A DNA stretch of 64,000 nucleotides from Tomocerus qinae (lineage: Eukaryota > Arthropoda > Collembola > Entomobryomorpha > Tomoceridae), in assembly GCA_020055645.1 (NCBI GenBank), contig CM034546.1, positions 115,742,375-115,806,374 of the forward strand. Reading direction: 5' to 3'. Of this stretch, positions 1-12,838 are shown in pieces. The translations under genes were made by a program, and so were the position numbers. The notes beneath the pieces were generated by a model. It was not told the origin of the DNA. It was given only the letters and a program-made list of their open reading frames with translations, and did not search any database. How positions within the stretch are numbered: position 1 is the stretch's first letter; the number at the start of each line of letters is the position of its first letter.

Positions 1-1049
1 TCATTAATAGTTTAAGAAAATTCACGATTTGAATATTCTAGTGCATGAAAGTAGAACCTGTGTTTGTAAGTCGAGGTTTTAAAAGAGATGCATTTGATAT
101 TAATGTATTTCAGCGGTATTTTGCATAAAGATATATTTCAGAGGATTGGATGATCAACTATCTTGACATACGAGTAAACTTGAGAGGTAAATGTGAGTAT
201 TTAGTGGGAAAGTGTATTGTATAATAGGCTCATCTTGTCTTTGTGTTTGTATTCGATATGCTGCCTTTCAAAGGTTCTGTCTGAGCTATGAAGAGTGCTT
301 TGATACAATATGGTGTTTTGATAAATTGCAAGAAAATTAAGAGGCTCTTGACGATTATAAATCATCATAAACGCTCCAAAAGACATCCACTTACGTCGAG
401 TGATGTGCTCTGATCTGATAGTTCCTCACTTCACTCTGCTGGGATTTTTCCTCCCTTTCCTACATTTCCTTGCCTTCCCTGCCAACACCATTCTTAAAGA
501 CATGGCAAACAGAAGAGCAATCGCAATATACTATTGATACAATTGTAGAAACTTCTTTCTATTTTCTACTATTTTATACTATATGGACCGGAGTACTACT
601 TCATGTTCACACGTTTCTAACCCTAATATTTTATACCCTATAGCATTCATACATACAATATAAACTGACGAATCAGTCTAATTGATTTGCAACAAAATTG
701 TGCTCGAATTAGATGATAACAGGCTTACTTCAAAAAATTAACATTCTGAGAAAAAACTATAATAATTTTCCCTAAAGAACCTAGAATAAATAAATAAATT
801 TGTCTATTTTATGCATGTACACTGTACAGTATGTAAATGGGACGAAATACAAAAACAATGCCATTTCATTATGCGCATTCTCAACTAATATCTTGTTTTT
901 AATCAAAAAGTTTCTCTTTTAAGTCATCCCCGTCTTCGCTTTTTTTTACTTTTATAGTATTTAACCGTTAAAATTCTTCTTTAGGGAGGCTATTTCGGTT
1001 CATATTATTTGCTATTACTAGATATTGCATTATTGACAGGTGGAATACT
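1..1049. other. Noncoding AT-rich DNA at window start
   Basis: No supported gene. One C/T-rich patch (about 415-490) contains CACTTCACTCTGCT, a motif that recurs near 10.9 kb. No transposon ends recognised. Confidence 0.5.
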
Positions 1050-1471
1050 ATTAAGAGTCCAGTTCCTTTACATTTGGAAACCTCTGATGACTATCAAAAT
1101 ACATGTAAAAATTGTTTTACAACTCTTGGAATTCTGTCTGAAGTTCTTACCCGATTTTCTTGTGTGGCACATTTTTGGAATCCTGGATATATTGTACACC
1201 CCCTCATTGTACAAAATATACGATATGTTTACTCATTAATATATATTATTGCGATTATAATTTTGAAGACGACAAAATCTGCTAGAAAATTTAAATATCG
1301 TATATTTTGTACAATGGGGTGGTTGACAATATATTCAGGATTCCAAAAATGTGCCACACAAGAAAATCGGGTAAGAACTTTAGACAGAATTCCAAGAGTT
1401 GTAAAGCAATTTTTACATGTATTTTGATAGTCATCAGAGATTTCCAAATTTAAAGTTACTGGACCCTTAAT
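1050..1471. mobile_element. Fold-back (palindromic) element, about 420 bp
   Basis: The left arm (about 1050-1226) and right arm (about 1295-1471) are inverted copies of each other with scattered mismatches and a spacer of about 70 bp. Shared blocks include ATTAAGRGTCCAGT, CTCTGATGACTATCAAAATA and TTCTTACCCGATTTTCTTGT. The same peptide-like reading appears on both strands because of this symmetry, so the 117- and 108-residue ORFs here are not taken as genes. It resembles a fold-back MITE; family and target duplication are unresolved. Arm divergence suggests it is older than the long-TIR element at 17.8 kb. Confidence 0.8.
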
Positions 1472-1562
1472 GGGATTAATGGGAGTCAGTTCTATGTAGG
1501 TATAGTAAAATGTTGAAAGACTCTCACTATTGTCTGTAATTTCGTATGAAAGCATTTTCTGT

Positions 1563-1662
1563 TTGGACCGAATTGGACTTTATTGGACCGAATTGGACCG
1601 AATTGGACTTTATTGGACCGAATTGGACTTTATTGGACCGAATTGGACTGAATTGGAACGAA
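1563..1662. repeat. 10-bp tandem array, TTGGACYKWA type
   Basis: Ten consecutive units of exactly 10 bp. TTGGACCGAA and TTGGACTTTA alternate irregularly, and the last two units are diverged (TTGGACTGAA, TTGGAACGAA). It begins about 90 bp after the fold-back element. Confidence 0.95.
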
Positions 1663-3953
1663 TTAGTAAATAATATCTGTACTGTTGAAGTGCTGTAGTT
1701 ACATAAATACTGTTACTAAAGAAATCTTAAGACTTTAGAAAACGGATTACCATGAAATTGTTTCAATTTTACATACATGTCGAAAGTGTTGTACATGTAA
1801 GTTTAACTAGCGCCTTAAATACAATATATCCATGACTTTATTAATCAAATACCCACATCAATATAATATGGGTAGCACCTACAATCAAACGAGCCAAACA
1901 CCTACAACCATTCAATATTTGAAGTACACTTAGTACCTAAACGAATTCTAAAGTACACTAATCTCGAAACGATCACATATGATAAATGACGCTATATTAA
2001 GTACTGGAGGTATTTTGCAGAGCATTTATTTCATGTAAGTTTATAATGAAACTCAAATCGAGAATACATTTGTTGGATTTTGATAAGTGAAGATCTTCTC
2101 TTCTACCTTATTTGTTATATTATTAGTAGTGATCTTTACAATTATGAAATGAATGTCGTCCACAGATTCATTGTTAAGTTACAACAATAAAAATTAGTTT
2201 CTCCATTCATTTGCAGTAGCTGATGATGACTTCCACTATTTTGCGTTTTCTATAGGACATGGTAAGGGAGCATCCAATAAACTCCATTTAAGTATCTCTA
2301 CATAGCTTTGAAAGTATCTCACTTGTGTAGAATGGATATATGATTATATGTGCTATATCCTACTACTGAGGGACAATAACACTTTATCCGTATTGTAATA
2401 TGTGAGCGATGACGATTCAATAAAAACTACAATGAATTAAATAATAAAGTGAACAAGAATTGAGATGTATTATTATCATTATTATTGTTATTAGTTCTTC
2501 ATTAGTCACATATTATTACAGTAGCTTTTCTACCGACATCCATTTGAATCCGATGAACTACGCACAATGCAGAAACTTCTATTGGTCTTGAGAAAATGTC
2601 TTCATACGCTTTAATACTATTTCTTATAGTGATAGTATGTTACCATATTACATAGGTTTAAGATATGTAAAAGTATTATGTATTAAGAGGAAGGGGTACA
2701 TTTAATACAGTGCAGTTCTACCACCTGATTGTGAACATTTCCAATTGAGTAGACTATTCAACTACCCTAGGCATCTTTTCACGACACTACCGACAAGCCT
2801 ATTATTACAGTAAAAATGCTGAGTCAACTTGCATCTTGTATGTATAATAAGTAGGCTACCCATCATACACAATACCTAAGATTTAAATATCACCTCTTTC
2901 TATTTGCCGAAATCTCCAAGCATTTTAAGTACTATTGGAATGGGTGACCAGAAAATATATCGGTCAATTTTGCACCTCCAAATTGTGGATTGCCTCTTAA
3001 TTGGATATATAACCTGCGTATTCATAAACAAGTATTTAAAATTGATAGATGTATTTAATTTAAGCATATTCCAATACTTCCTTAAGTGAATAATGTTGAA
3101 AATTTCACTTTAGTCCAAAATTTATTATTTTCAATTTAGATTACATAACTCGCGTAGTAATGTTGTAACAATTCACACAGCCACATTATATGTATTCAAT
3201 AATTGATGTGTATATGCGTCAAATTTATGCTTTGAACTATGTGTTAACCTTAATTTATACTAAATCAATGTCAAATCATGTTAAAACTGGTTAGACAGAC
3301 ACTAAAGAAGTTTTTATTCAATCAGCACAGATAATATTACCTCCTTTAGATATCACTAATCACTACACGAACAGTCTTCTTGTTGATGTGGAGTTAGTTG
3401 TGGGTACTGATGACGGTAAACGAGAAGCAGTTACTGCATTTATGAGCTACTAAGTGTGACTGAAACGGCATCATTAAATTTACAACATGTCATTATGTGA
3501 TTTCATGCACCGCGGTGTTTGGCTATCAGTATCTGTGAAATTAGGCCATGACAGCAAATGACTAACCCAAGGATTATATGTAACCGTTGTTTATTGACTT
3601 CCAAAAGACGAATCATAATGATTGAGTTGAACTTGGTCCTAACATGAAATAGTAGTTGTTGCATAGCATAATGTATCCTGAATACTTCTAATGATAATGC
3701 TCGTGTTGGGTACATTTTAAGTAGCAATGATAAGGCTACATTTTAGGTGAACTTAATTTTAGAAGACTTCCTCAGTTCTGGTGTGAAATGAGTTAAGAGC
3801 AAAGTGCCATTGTGCATTATTGCTTTTCAGAGAATGACTCCTGATAATTTATGACTTCTTTGACCCATTCCCACAGCCTCCTGCCTATTTTAGTGGGCCA
3901 TTGAATTCGATCATCGAAGAAAGCGTTTCTTCCTTCCAAAGTTTCTAAAATAG
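1663..3953. other. Noncoding interval with a possible degenerate 5S-like fragment
   Basis: Stop-rich AT-rich DNA without a supported gene. At 2907-2949 the plus strand reads CCGAAATCTCCAAGCA followed by AAGTACTATTGGAATGGGTGACC. This resembles, with gaps, the internal region of 5S rRNA (CCGAARTTAAGCA, AGTACTTGGATGGGTGACC). The flanks do not continue the match, so this is at best a relic. Confidence 0.35.
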
Positions 3954-4607
3954 GATTACATCTTAATACCCCTCGGATTGTAATACCCCTCCTATTGTAA
4001 TACCCCTCCGTTGTACTACCCCTCGGCGGAATACCCCTCCGTGGGACTACCCCTCCGTTGTACTGCCCCTCCGTTGTACTACCCCTCGATACGACTCTTG
4101 CTTTTGATATCAATGTTAGTTAGTGCTAGTGTCAATTTAACACAAAATAAAATTTATTAAGAAAAATGGTAAGGACGAAACTAGTCAATACAATTTTTAC
4201 TTCATAATAATATGTTATGCATAGAGTCACTAATAGTCATGTAACATTTGTTTGAGATATTATTGCCTCAAAATGATGTTTTAAGCTTTTGTACATTTGT
4301 TAAACGGCTGTTTGACCACTTTGGACATTAGTACTAACTACAGATGCATAACATATTACCATGAAGTAAAAATAGTAGTGACTAGTTTCCTCTTTTCCAT
4401 TTTTCATCATCTTATTTTGTCTTAAATTTACATTAGCCCTGACAAACACTGATATCAAAAGCAATAGTCATGTCGAGGGGTAGTACAATGGAGGGGTAGT
4501 ACAACGGAGGGGTAGTCCCACGGAGGGGTATTACACCGAGGGGTAGTACAACGGAGGGGTATTGCAATAGGAGGGGTATTACAATCCGAGGGGTATTAAG
4601 ATGATAC
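3954..4607. mobile_element. Fold-back element with minisatellite arms
   Basis: The left arm (about 3954-4240) and right arm (about 4325-4607) are long inverted repeats around a spacer of about 80 bp. The outer half of each arm is a minisatellite of about eight units of 15-16 bp: on the left TTGTACTACCCCTCCG variants, on the right the complement with GGAGGGGTAGTACAAC. The unit order in the two arms mirrors well, so they derive from one palindrome rather than from independent arrays. The inner halves share GACTAGTYAC, TTTTTACTTCAT and ATATGTTATGCAT. No coding capacity and no clear target duplication. Probably a non-autonomous fold-back DNA element. Confidence 0.85.
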
Positions 4608-7600
4608 CCTAAAATAGTATTTACCTACATTATTCTTGCTATTTAAGACCTCTCTACTGTGGTCTTCATGGTCAACTCGGATTTCTACAAAAGTGTCAGC
4701 GTTTATTGAGTACCAACTTAAATGCAAAATAATGTAGATTTAAATTCATGCCATTGAAAACCCTGTGCTAATAGAATGTGTCTCTATTAGAGGGAATTTA
4801 TTTATTGAATTAGATTTATTTATGAAATATACTTACAGATAAAATTATGTAATTTGAAGTCGTGAGCAAGATATTGCACCAAAGTATTTTAACATTTATA
4901 GAATTAAATAGGTGCTTGCGCAGGTAGGAATAAGAATTTAAACAAATGATGGATCAGCGCAATTTGCTAAGTTTTCCAAGTTGTACCCAGAGTCATTACA
5001 ATAATGATATTAATAAAGATGACAAATTCTTCCTTAAACATAATACAGAGTGTATTCAACTGAAGTAGTTAATACTGTATGGACTATTTAGCAGTTAGGG
5101 ACACTAAAAACGAATAGAAGTAGTATTTTTGCGAAAAAATGGTTATTTGTAAAATTGTGTAGGAGATGACAAGGAGAAGGAATATGAGTTGGGAAGGCTG
5201 CGGAGGAGTGGAGGAGGCTCCGAGTTTGGCGAGAGTGTAGCGTCAGCCTTAGTTGTGGGTCTAACTAGGTGAGGGGAAATTTTCTCATAAAGTGCGAGAA
5301 ATGGACAAAGATTAATCGTTGTGTGTCCCGTTGATGGCTGAATTATTCTGCTCAAGTTGTTACTTTGCTGGAGAGGGAAGGCAAGTGAAGTCAAGGCAGA
5401 GAGTCTCAGTCTCACTCAAGTCAACTTTTTTCGCTTCCTCTCTTCTCGCCACTCGAAGCCTTAAGACTTGTAGACAAAATGTGCTTACTTACAACAACAA
5501 CGAACACTCCTCATGCTACAAAGACTATCTTATATAAATAATATCTTATCATGTGATATAAAACGTTCTTTCTTAGCGTGTCAAGCCACACGATAGGGAA
5601 AGGGACGAGGGCATAGAAAAGACGGTTCCCTATGTAGTTTACTTAGGCCGTGTGTGTTATTTGCTTTTCTTCGGACCATGATGATCCAGAGGAAAGTAGA
5701 AGCCTTTCTATTTCCTTGGTAGTACTTACTTTGGCGTTCACTTCTACTTGTCAGTTTTCCTTAGCATTACTTCTCGGCTAAAATAAAAATCGGGTATTGC
5801 ATTGCGTCGCCTGACTGAATTGCATTGGCCTGTTACTTTGCCTTGCCTCACTTGGCATTTTCCTTTTTATTTAGGGTGAGTGCCAGGCCAAGTCATAGGC
5901 ATAATGTGCTTAGGTATTGCGTAGACCGAAAGATCAGGAGAAGTAAACTAGAGCCAAAACTAAGTAAGTAGCAAAGTGTTTTGTGTTGTTCCCAAGATTG
6001 TTTTCTGTTAAAGCAAAGAAATGTACGGAGAGAGAGGCGACGTATGGAATGGACTGGCTAGTCGAAAGTCACATAACTTCTGTTGCGTCGTTGTTGCATT
6101 CGAATCCCAATCACAACAGAAGAGGAAACTTGCGTAGCATTCTTTTGTGGAAAGTGGAAGGGAAAAGCTGACGGAAAAGATTGGACTCGGCTGATGTGAT
6201 GTGAGTTAAGAAAGCTGAGTCATGCTTACCAACTGACATTCCGATACAATTCCAAAGGAAACTAGAAAATCCTATGCTCCTTGGCTCAGTGCACTTGCTG
6301 GACGACGAGGACCAACTGCCTGCACTAGATTCGAATCTCTAATAGCCATTACTCCATGCCCTGAATATACATTCTACATATCTCACTCTTTTTCCTACCT
6401 CATTGTCCCGTATTACTTCTTAACAGTAAACCTAAACAACCACGGAAAGGAATGACACGATCCTATTCCATATTATTCCAGGCCATGGACAAAGAACGAT
6501 ATAGAGGGCAACGAGGGCGAGTGATTCCAGAAAAAAAACAGTCAATTGGGATAGAGTGGACGAGAGTTGGCTGGAGTGGAGGCACGTCATTCTCCTGTCC
6601 TCGATATTTGCTCTTCTTCTGATAGTCCTGTCCAGATATATTCCTGCAGAAGTAGAAGGTGGATCACCATCCGGATTTACTTAGTTCTCTGACAGACGCT
6701 GCAACAGCAAATGCTAAATGCACATTCACTTGGACAGTCACAAAAAATCCGAGTCACTTGCAGAGATGTGTCTTCCGAAAAGGAAACTCTAGACACATCT
6801 GAATTTCCAATAACATTTTTCTCTCTTGATTCAATTGTGTTATGAGAATATTGTCTGTTTCCTCTATCTTTTGTACGTTTGCCAAAATATGTGCATTAAT
6901 TAAACATTATTACCCATTACTAGTTAAGAATCCAACAGTTTGTGCAAATCGAATAAAGAAAATGACGGCATCATCATTGTTTATTAGAATATCATAAATA
7001 AGGATATATTTCCATTAGAAATTTAAAGACTGGTAGAGTAATTGAAGCCAGTGAGTTGTCTGGTGTGTGTATTGTGGATGGGCAGAGTGTATAATGATAT
7101 CATTGATGTAACTAACTAAGGGAAGGAAAGCAAATGTAAAAGTATCAGAAGAGAACACATCCCATAATAAATACAACAGACAGAGACGGAACTCACTCAC
7201 GTCGAAATGGACAAGACATGTCGATTTTCCCAGCAAGCCCTTGTCTACGTTTTTTGGCTCTCCTCTTATTCTCCTTGTTCTTCCTCCAGTTCGACTGACG
7301 AGGGAGAGACGATGATAAATTATTCTTCTCCGTCCAACTGCCTTCACTTGCTTATACACTTGCCCTTTTCCTTTTGCGCCTTACCGAACCCAACCGAGCT
7401 CTATTTTCAAGATGAGACGAGACGATACACATGAAAACCTACTTCAGTTTTCAAGATACATAAATACTTTCGTCCTATTATGAGAAACTGATACACACCT
7501 ACTACGCATCATCTCCTCCTTACTACATCTAGTCAATCACCTAACTAATGAAATACAAAACATCCAACATGCTTTTCACATTTAAAGAAAATTCTCTTTC

Positions 7601-10600
7601 GTTTGCCTTAATTCCACCGACATACTTCTATTTCAACTATCTCCGCTCAACGCCACAAGTCTCCCTTTCCTCAATCAATATGAGCACTACTTTAACTTTA
7701 ATATTCTGTGGAAATTGAACCACCTAAGTAGCTTTTATTGACAAAATTACAGATAATTGAAAAAATTATTGATAAATCTACTAAAGTGGTAAATGGACAG
7801 AATATAATATAAAAATGATTTCTGATCCGGCATTAATAAATGTAACGAAAAGAAAATCCATAGTCATACAAACCTTAGATTAAGTATTTCAGTATGCATA
7901 TGCAATTTTTGTTTGCAGATCAAAAATTTACTGCGCTAAAAAGAAAAATAGTAAATTGGCCATAACCTTTATGATTATTTGTGACATTATTGACATATGT
8001 CCAGATAGGTTCCATATGTTAATACAACTGTTATCGAATTTGTAACAATGTTGAATTTTAAACGATTAAGATATCTAGGAAGAGACTGAAAGTTTTAAAG
8101 TGCTCTGTCGTTTCGCATTGTCTATATGATGCAGACCACAGAATGCTGTAAGTAGGAAGTGCACTTAAAGAAATGGAAGAAATTGTAAGGCGAGCAAAAT
8201 GAGAGTTGTACATAAGGGAGAATTGAATTGCTTTTCAAAGTGGCTCTCATTTCATTTCATTGCATTGGTTTTGATTCTCTCTTCTCACTTCTGTCTTGAA
8301 GAAGAGGAGTCTGTTAGTGCTCAACTGTGGAAGATGAGCCACCCACCCTAGATATAAAGAACATAACCCAAGATGTGCCACCATACCCTCACCATACAGA
8401 CGGAGATTGCTACATTTGAGAGTTGTCTCTTTAGCGGACAAATTGTCATCGACTTCTCTTCTCTAGTAATATGAATGACTTTCCTTTAAAAGGTTCAGAC
8501 CACATAGACATACCATTTTCTGCTACACACTCCTTATCTTTCTACATACTCCGCACAATCCATGTCAACTAAATACAACTTATATACTCAGTAACTATGT
8601 ATATATTTTTTCGAGCTTGCTATAACGTGTTTCAGGAATTGATACTGTCCAGACACTTTCATATTCACCGAGACAGTGCGAGGGTGAAAATTTTGTCATG
8701 ATAGATTTGTTGTTCAGCTATGATTTTATTTGGTAGTAATATTCCTGCTTAGTCACCTCCTGTATCTTTTCCGTTCTCAGCTTCAAATTCCTCTACATGA
8801 AAAACAGGTTACTTCATAGCGTTCAATGATGTAGACTATAATAGCAAGGTGTATTTGAAGTGAAAATTATTATATTTAAATGCTGTACACTAGTTTTTGT
8901 CTATAATGGTCTCTCGGATGCTTTTGAATCTAAAATACAAGATTAAAATCTTAAATATGGCACAATTACACAATGGTTCCACAAATTCCTGAAAAAGTCA
9001 AAGTGGTAGGAGAAATACTTGTAGTTGATCTGCATCAACCGATAGTTTCCCCTAAATTAAATATAATTCCATACCTTTTCGTACAGAAAAAGACATAAGT
9101 AAATAGATAACATTGTCCCTGTAATTTAAGCTTTTCCTCGTACCTATACGAAACAGATATTTGTATTTCTTGAATGTATCTATAACCCGGAGGTTTGTGT
9201 ACTATACCACAATTTACAAAAGTAGAGATGTACAAATAGGAAGTATTTGAGTGGAGATACTAGTTTGGATCCACTTGTATTGCCTGGTAGCATACTACGT
9301 AATACCTTCTATTGGTTAGCTACAAAGTGATATCTAAGGGAGGAAGAGGAAGACTGGAGAAATGCCGGTGTAAGTAAGATCATGTTGCAGAATGTATATT
9401 AAGTAATATGTTAGTAAGATAGAGAGTGGTATATAGACACCTCGTTACGACTGTATGGTAGCCAATAGAAGAAGTCACTCTGGCGAATGGAGCAGGATGG
9501 ACGTTCTCAAACCGTGAAACCATCAGATTTCACATAATAAAGAGTTATGATGGCATTTTATTGCCGTGGCAAGCTGGAATCCCATTAGGCAATAATGGAA
9601 CAACCTTCGGTTTTACCACAGAATTTCTCCTTCTCACTGACGATAAGACGAGAAAAGAAAAACTGTCGATTTTGTCCCAGACAACGGCCAATCCAAACGA
9701 GAACAGCATCAAATAGATTGAATTGCCTTCAAAATCCCAGTTTGGTTTCAACCAAAATCTATCAAATTCCTTAGTCTTTTAGTTGCATCCCTAGTTCGTT
9801 CCGATTATACGAGTTTTAAGCAAATCTTAGAACTTAATAAGATCTTCTTGACTATAAACATCTAATAGATATTGTAATTACTATTATTAAGGATTTCATT
9901 CATGTTGTTATTTATTTAAATCTTTCAATTTGCAGACTCTTCGATCAGTCGACCTAATTTTATTAAGAGAAAAAATTAAATTGCATTTCCTTATAGTTTT
10001 GTACCGACAAATAAATTAGGCATTTTTAACTACTATTTCTCTAAAGCTAAAATATTGGCATAGCCTACCAAGTTAGTCAGTATTGTTGGTTGGCGATTAT
10101 TTGCTCATTGATTTGATGACCTTCCTTTTAAAGTAGCACATTGTGTATATTCTGTGTTTGTCTACCGCAACAAAGAACCAAAGCCACCAAACCAAGCCTT
10201 TTGTCCTTCTGTGCAGAGAACAGAAAATGTTTTGGCTTATAATTATTCAATCGCGTCTAAAGTAGCCTGACAGTGCCGATCTGCCGATTGTTTAGCACTA
10301 GTTAATGTATATAATTTGTTTTTGTGTTGGAACAGTGTATGTAGATTGTAAAGTATTTAGGTATAGCTGTGAGTGAAATACAAAGTTGGTAGAGAGGTGG
10401 CCATATCCACCACGGTGTGGTATTGTTATCTGACGAGACAAGATTGAAGCCGAAGTCGCGGTCTACCTCTGCTCTCTTCTACAAGCACTAACTAATAACT
10501 ACACAAAGAGTTGTGTAATACAGAGTGAGAGAGTTGAGAAGTCTAATATGGTAAGAGGAGAATATATTCCAGAGTTATATGCACAAGTTGATAAATTACA

Positions 10601-11414
10601 GTTGGAATTGCTTCCGAACTTGAATGAAGATACATATTCATGATTTCCATAGGGGTCTCCATCTACTCTCCGAGTACGAGAAGGCAGAACATGTTCAAGT
10701 CGGCTTTCCTACTTATTTGCTCTCTCTGCGGTTCCCCTCATTTGATTTCTGAGGAATTTTTACATATTACACATCATATCTCCGCCATTCATAGTTCCAG
10801 CCTCGCATAAATTCAATTGAATTGTACGAATGAAATAGTGAAGCGGAAAACTTCGTTTTGTCCCTTGCTGATTGCTGGCTTTGACTTCCCTTCACTTCAC
10901 TCTGCTCTTCTATGGATTTGATTTTGATATTTGATTCAAATTCGGAGCTTTTTTATCCATTATGCAATCTACTTGGCTCCGGAAGACTACATCTACGTTC
11001 GTTATGCTTAGGGACATTTCTCTGACTTCCCACCCGCTCCAAAGCTTCTGAGCTGGGATTTATTCCTATTATACTTGTACTACTTTCCAGACATTCCTAC
11101 TACCAAATATTATATATCGATTTTCTATATCTGTCGTATTCACGTAAGGGAATAAAGCATATTAAATATCTGGAACAACTATACAATTACTACAATAAAA
11201 TCTCTTGATTTATCTAGTAGCTAATACAGATTGTAGACCAAAACTAAATCCATCCTTTAATTGCGAAACTTGTCCAAAATAGATTTGATCTTAAGTATAT
11301 AAAAATGCATATTTGGGTACCTAATAGAACTTGTTACTTACCATTAGGTATTTTGAGGTGTATGGTTTGACTTACCTTTTCGGTTATAGATTGTACTATT
11401 TTTTAACCATTTTT
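4608..11414. other. Noncoding interval with GC-richer patches
   Basis: No gene that I can support. Patches at about 5140-6750 and 7010-7440 are less AT-rich, with GA/TC-rich words and motifs such as CTCAAGTCAAC; they might be regulatory or a relic of other sequence. At 10200-10650 there is a stretch unlike its surroundings with a near-palindrome GGTGGCCATATCCACC and a 31-codon ORF (10548-10643) that I do not recognise. The rest is AT-rich DNA. Confidence 0.4.
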
Positions 11415-11452
11415 AGCTCGCCTGAATAAGGCAGCTTATAAAACCGCACAGT

Positions 11453-11506
11453 CTGTCCGTACGTCCGTACGTCCGTCCGTACGTCCGTCCGTACGTCCGT
11501 CCGTCC
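11453..11506. repeat. GTCCGTAC microsatellite
   Basis: Alternating GTCCGTAC and GTCCGTCC units with a 4-bp basic period TCCG/TACG, just inside the left end of the short-TIR element. Confidence 0.9.
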
Positions 11507-11889
11507 CCACGATAACTTTCGAAAGCAATGACGGATATTGACCAAACTTGGCAAAAACAATGCCTATAGACCACTGACGATCCCTATTGAATTGGGGGTT
11601 AATCGGTCCATTGGTTACTGAGATAACGCGCGCTCACTTTGTCTTCATTTTGATAGTCAAATTGAAAATTTGGCATTAAATGGACATTAAAAAGTTCTAC
11701 AGCGTTTCCTATAAATTGTTAGCGGGATAGTATAAAATATTTCAATCCGCTTCTACCAAATTTGATATTTTATAATAAAGCCAATTAAACCGGAAAATAA
11801 CTATTAGACGATGGAAAAAATCTATTTTGGATTTTTATTCAATTTTATAGTAGAATTTCCATTTTTTGTTTTCCTTTAGATTTAAATAA

Positions 11890-12692
11890 TCATTATTAAC
11901 CGATTTTAATTTTCTGTAGATCTTAATACTCATAATCAATCAAGATTAAATATCTGTTGATTTTCATAGTCATAACATTAATCAATTTTGATTTACTGTT
12001 AATTTTCATAGTCAACATTAATCAATTTTGATTTTCTGTTGATTTTCATAGTCAACATTAATCAATTTTGATTTTCTGTTGATTTTCATAGTCAACATTA
12101 ATCAATTTTGTTTTTCTGTTGATTTTCATAGTCAACATTAATCAATTTTGATTTTCTGTTGATTTTCATAGTCAACATTAATCAATTTTGATTTTCTGTT
12201 GATTTTCATAGTCAACATTAATCAATTTTGATTTTCTGTTGATTTTCATAGTCAACATTAATCAATTTTGATTTTCTGTTGATTTTCATAGTCAACATTA
12301 ATCAATTTTGATTTTCTGTTGATTTTCATAGTCAACATTAATCAATTTTGATTTTCTGTTGATTTTCATAGTCAACATTATACAATTTTGATTTTCTGTT
12401 GATTTTTATAGTCAACATTAATCAATTTTGATTTACTGTCGATTTTGATACTCGATATTAATTAATTTTGATTTTTTGTTGATTTTGATAGTCAAAATTA
12501 ATCAATTTTGATTTTCTGTTGATTTTCATAGTCAACATTATACAATTTTGATTTTCTGTTGATTTTTATAGTCAACATTAATCAATTTTGATTTACTGTC
12601 GATTTTGATACTCGATATTAATTAATTTTGATTTTTTGTTGATTTTGATAGTCAAAATTAATCAATTTTGATTTTCTGTTGATTTGATAGTT
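11890..12692. repeat. 40-bp satellite array, about 20 units
   Basis: Head-to-tail units of 40 bp built from TTGATTTTCATAGTCAACAT and TAATCAATTTTGATTTTCTG. The middle units are almost identical and the outer ones diverged. A 160-bp block of four units (about 12361-12520) is repeated at about 12521-12680 with the same private variants, showing a recent larger-scale duplication. Fourteen units contain ATTAATCA (TGATTAAT on the minus strand), at 40-bp steps from 11977. Confidence 0.95.
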
Positions 12693-12838
12693 AATACACT
12701 ACCACACTTTAAATTTTTGTTTATTTAGACAACTTAATATTCCCTATTTTACACTTTTCATTTTAACAATCAAAATAGATCTATTTCTTCTATTTTCTAC
12801 CAAAAATGTACACAGGATCCCCTTTACTCAGGCGAGCT

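Larger units (their letters stand above)
11415..12838. mobile_element. Short-TIR non-autonomous element with internal satellite
   Basis: The left end AGCTCGCCTGAATAAGG and the inverted right end AGCTCGCCTGAGTAAAGG form short terminal inverted repeats 1424 bp apart. Inside, from left to right, are a GTCCGTAC/GTCCGTCC microsatellite, a unique part with GATAACTTTCGAAAGCAATGA, and a long 40-bp satellite. The layout (TIR, then TCCG-type microsatellite, then a sequence about assessing temperature-like GATAAC blocks) is a common form of satellite-bearing MITE in invertebrates; superfamily is not assigned. No transposase ORF. Confidence 0.7.

Noticed and set aside
1074-1555. 117- and 108-codon ORFs on opposite strands with near-identical peptides
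   Set aside because: The similarity is produced by the inverted arms of the fold-back element; no known domain and no start context.
10548-10643. 31-codon ORF in a stretch unlike its surroundings
   Set aside because: Acidic and helical in look, but too short and unrecognised; could be a relic of a mobile element or chance.
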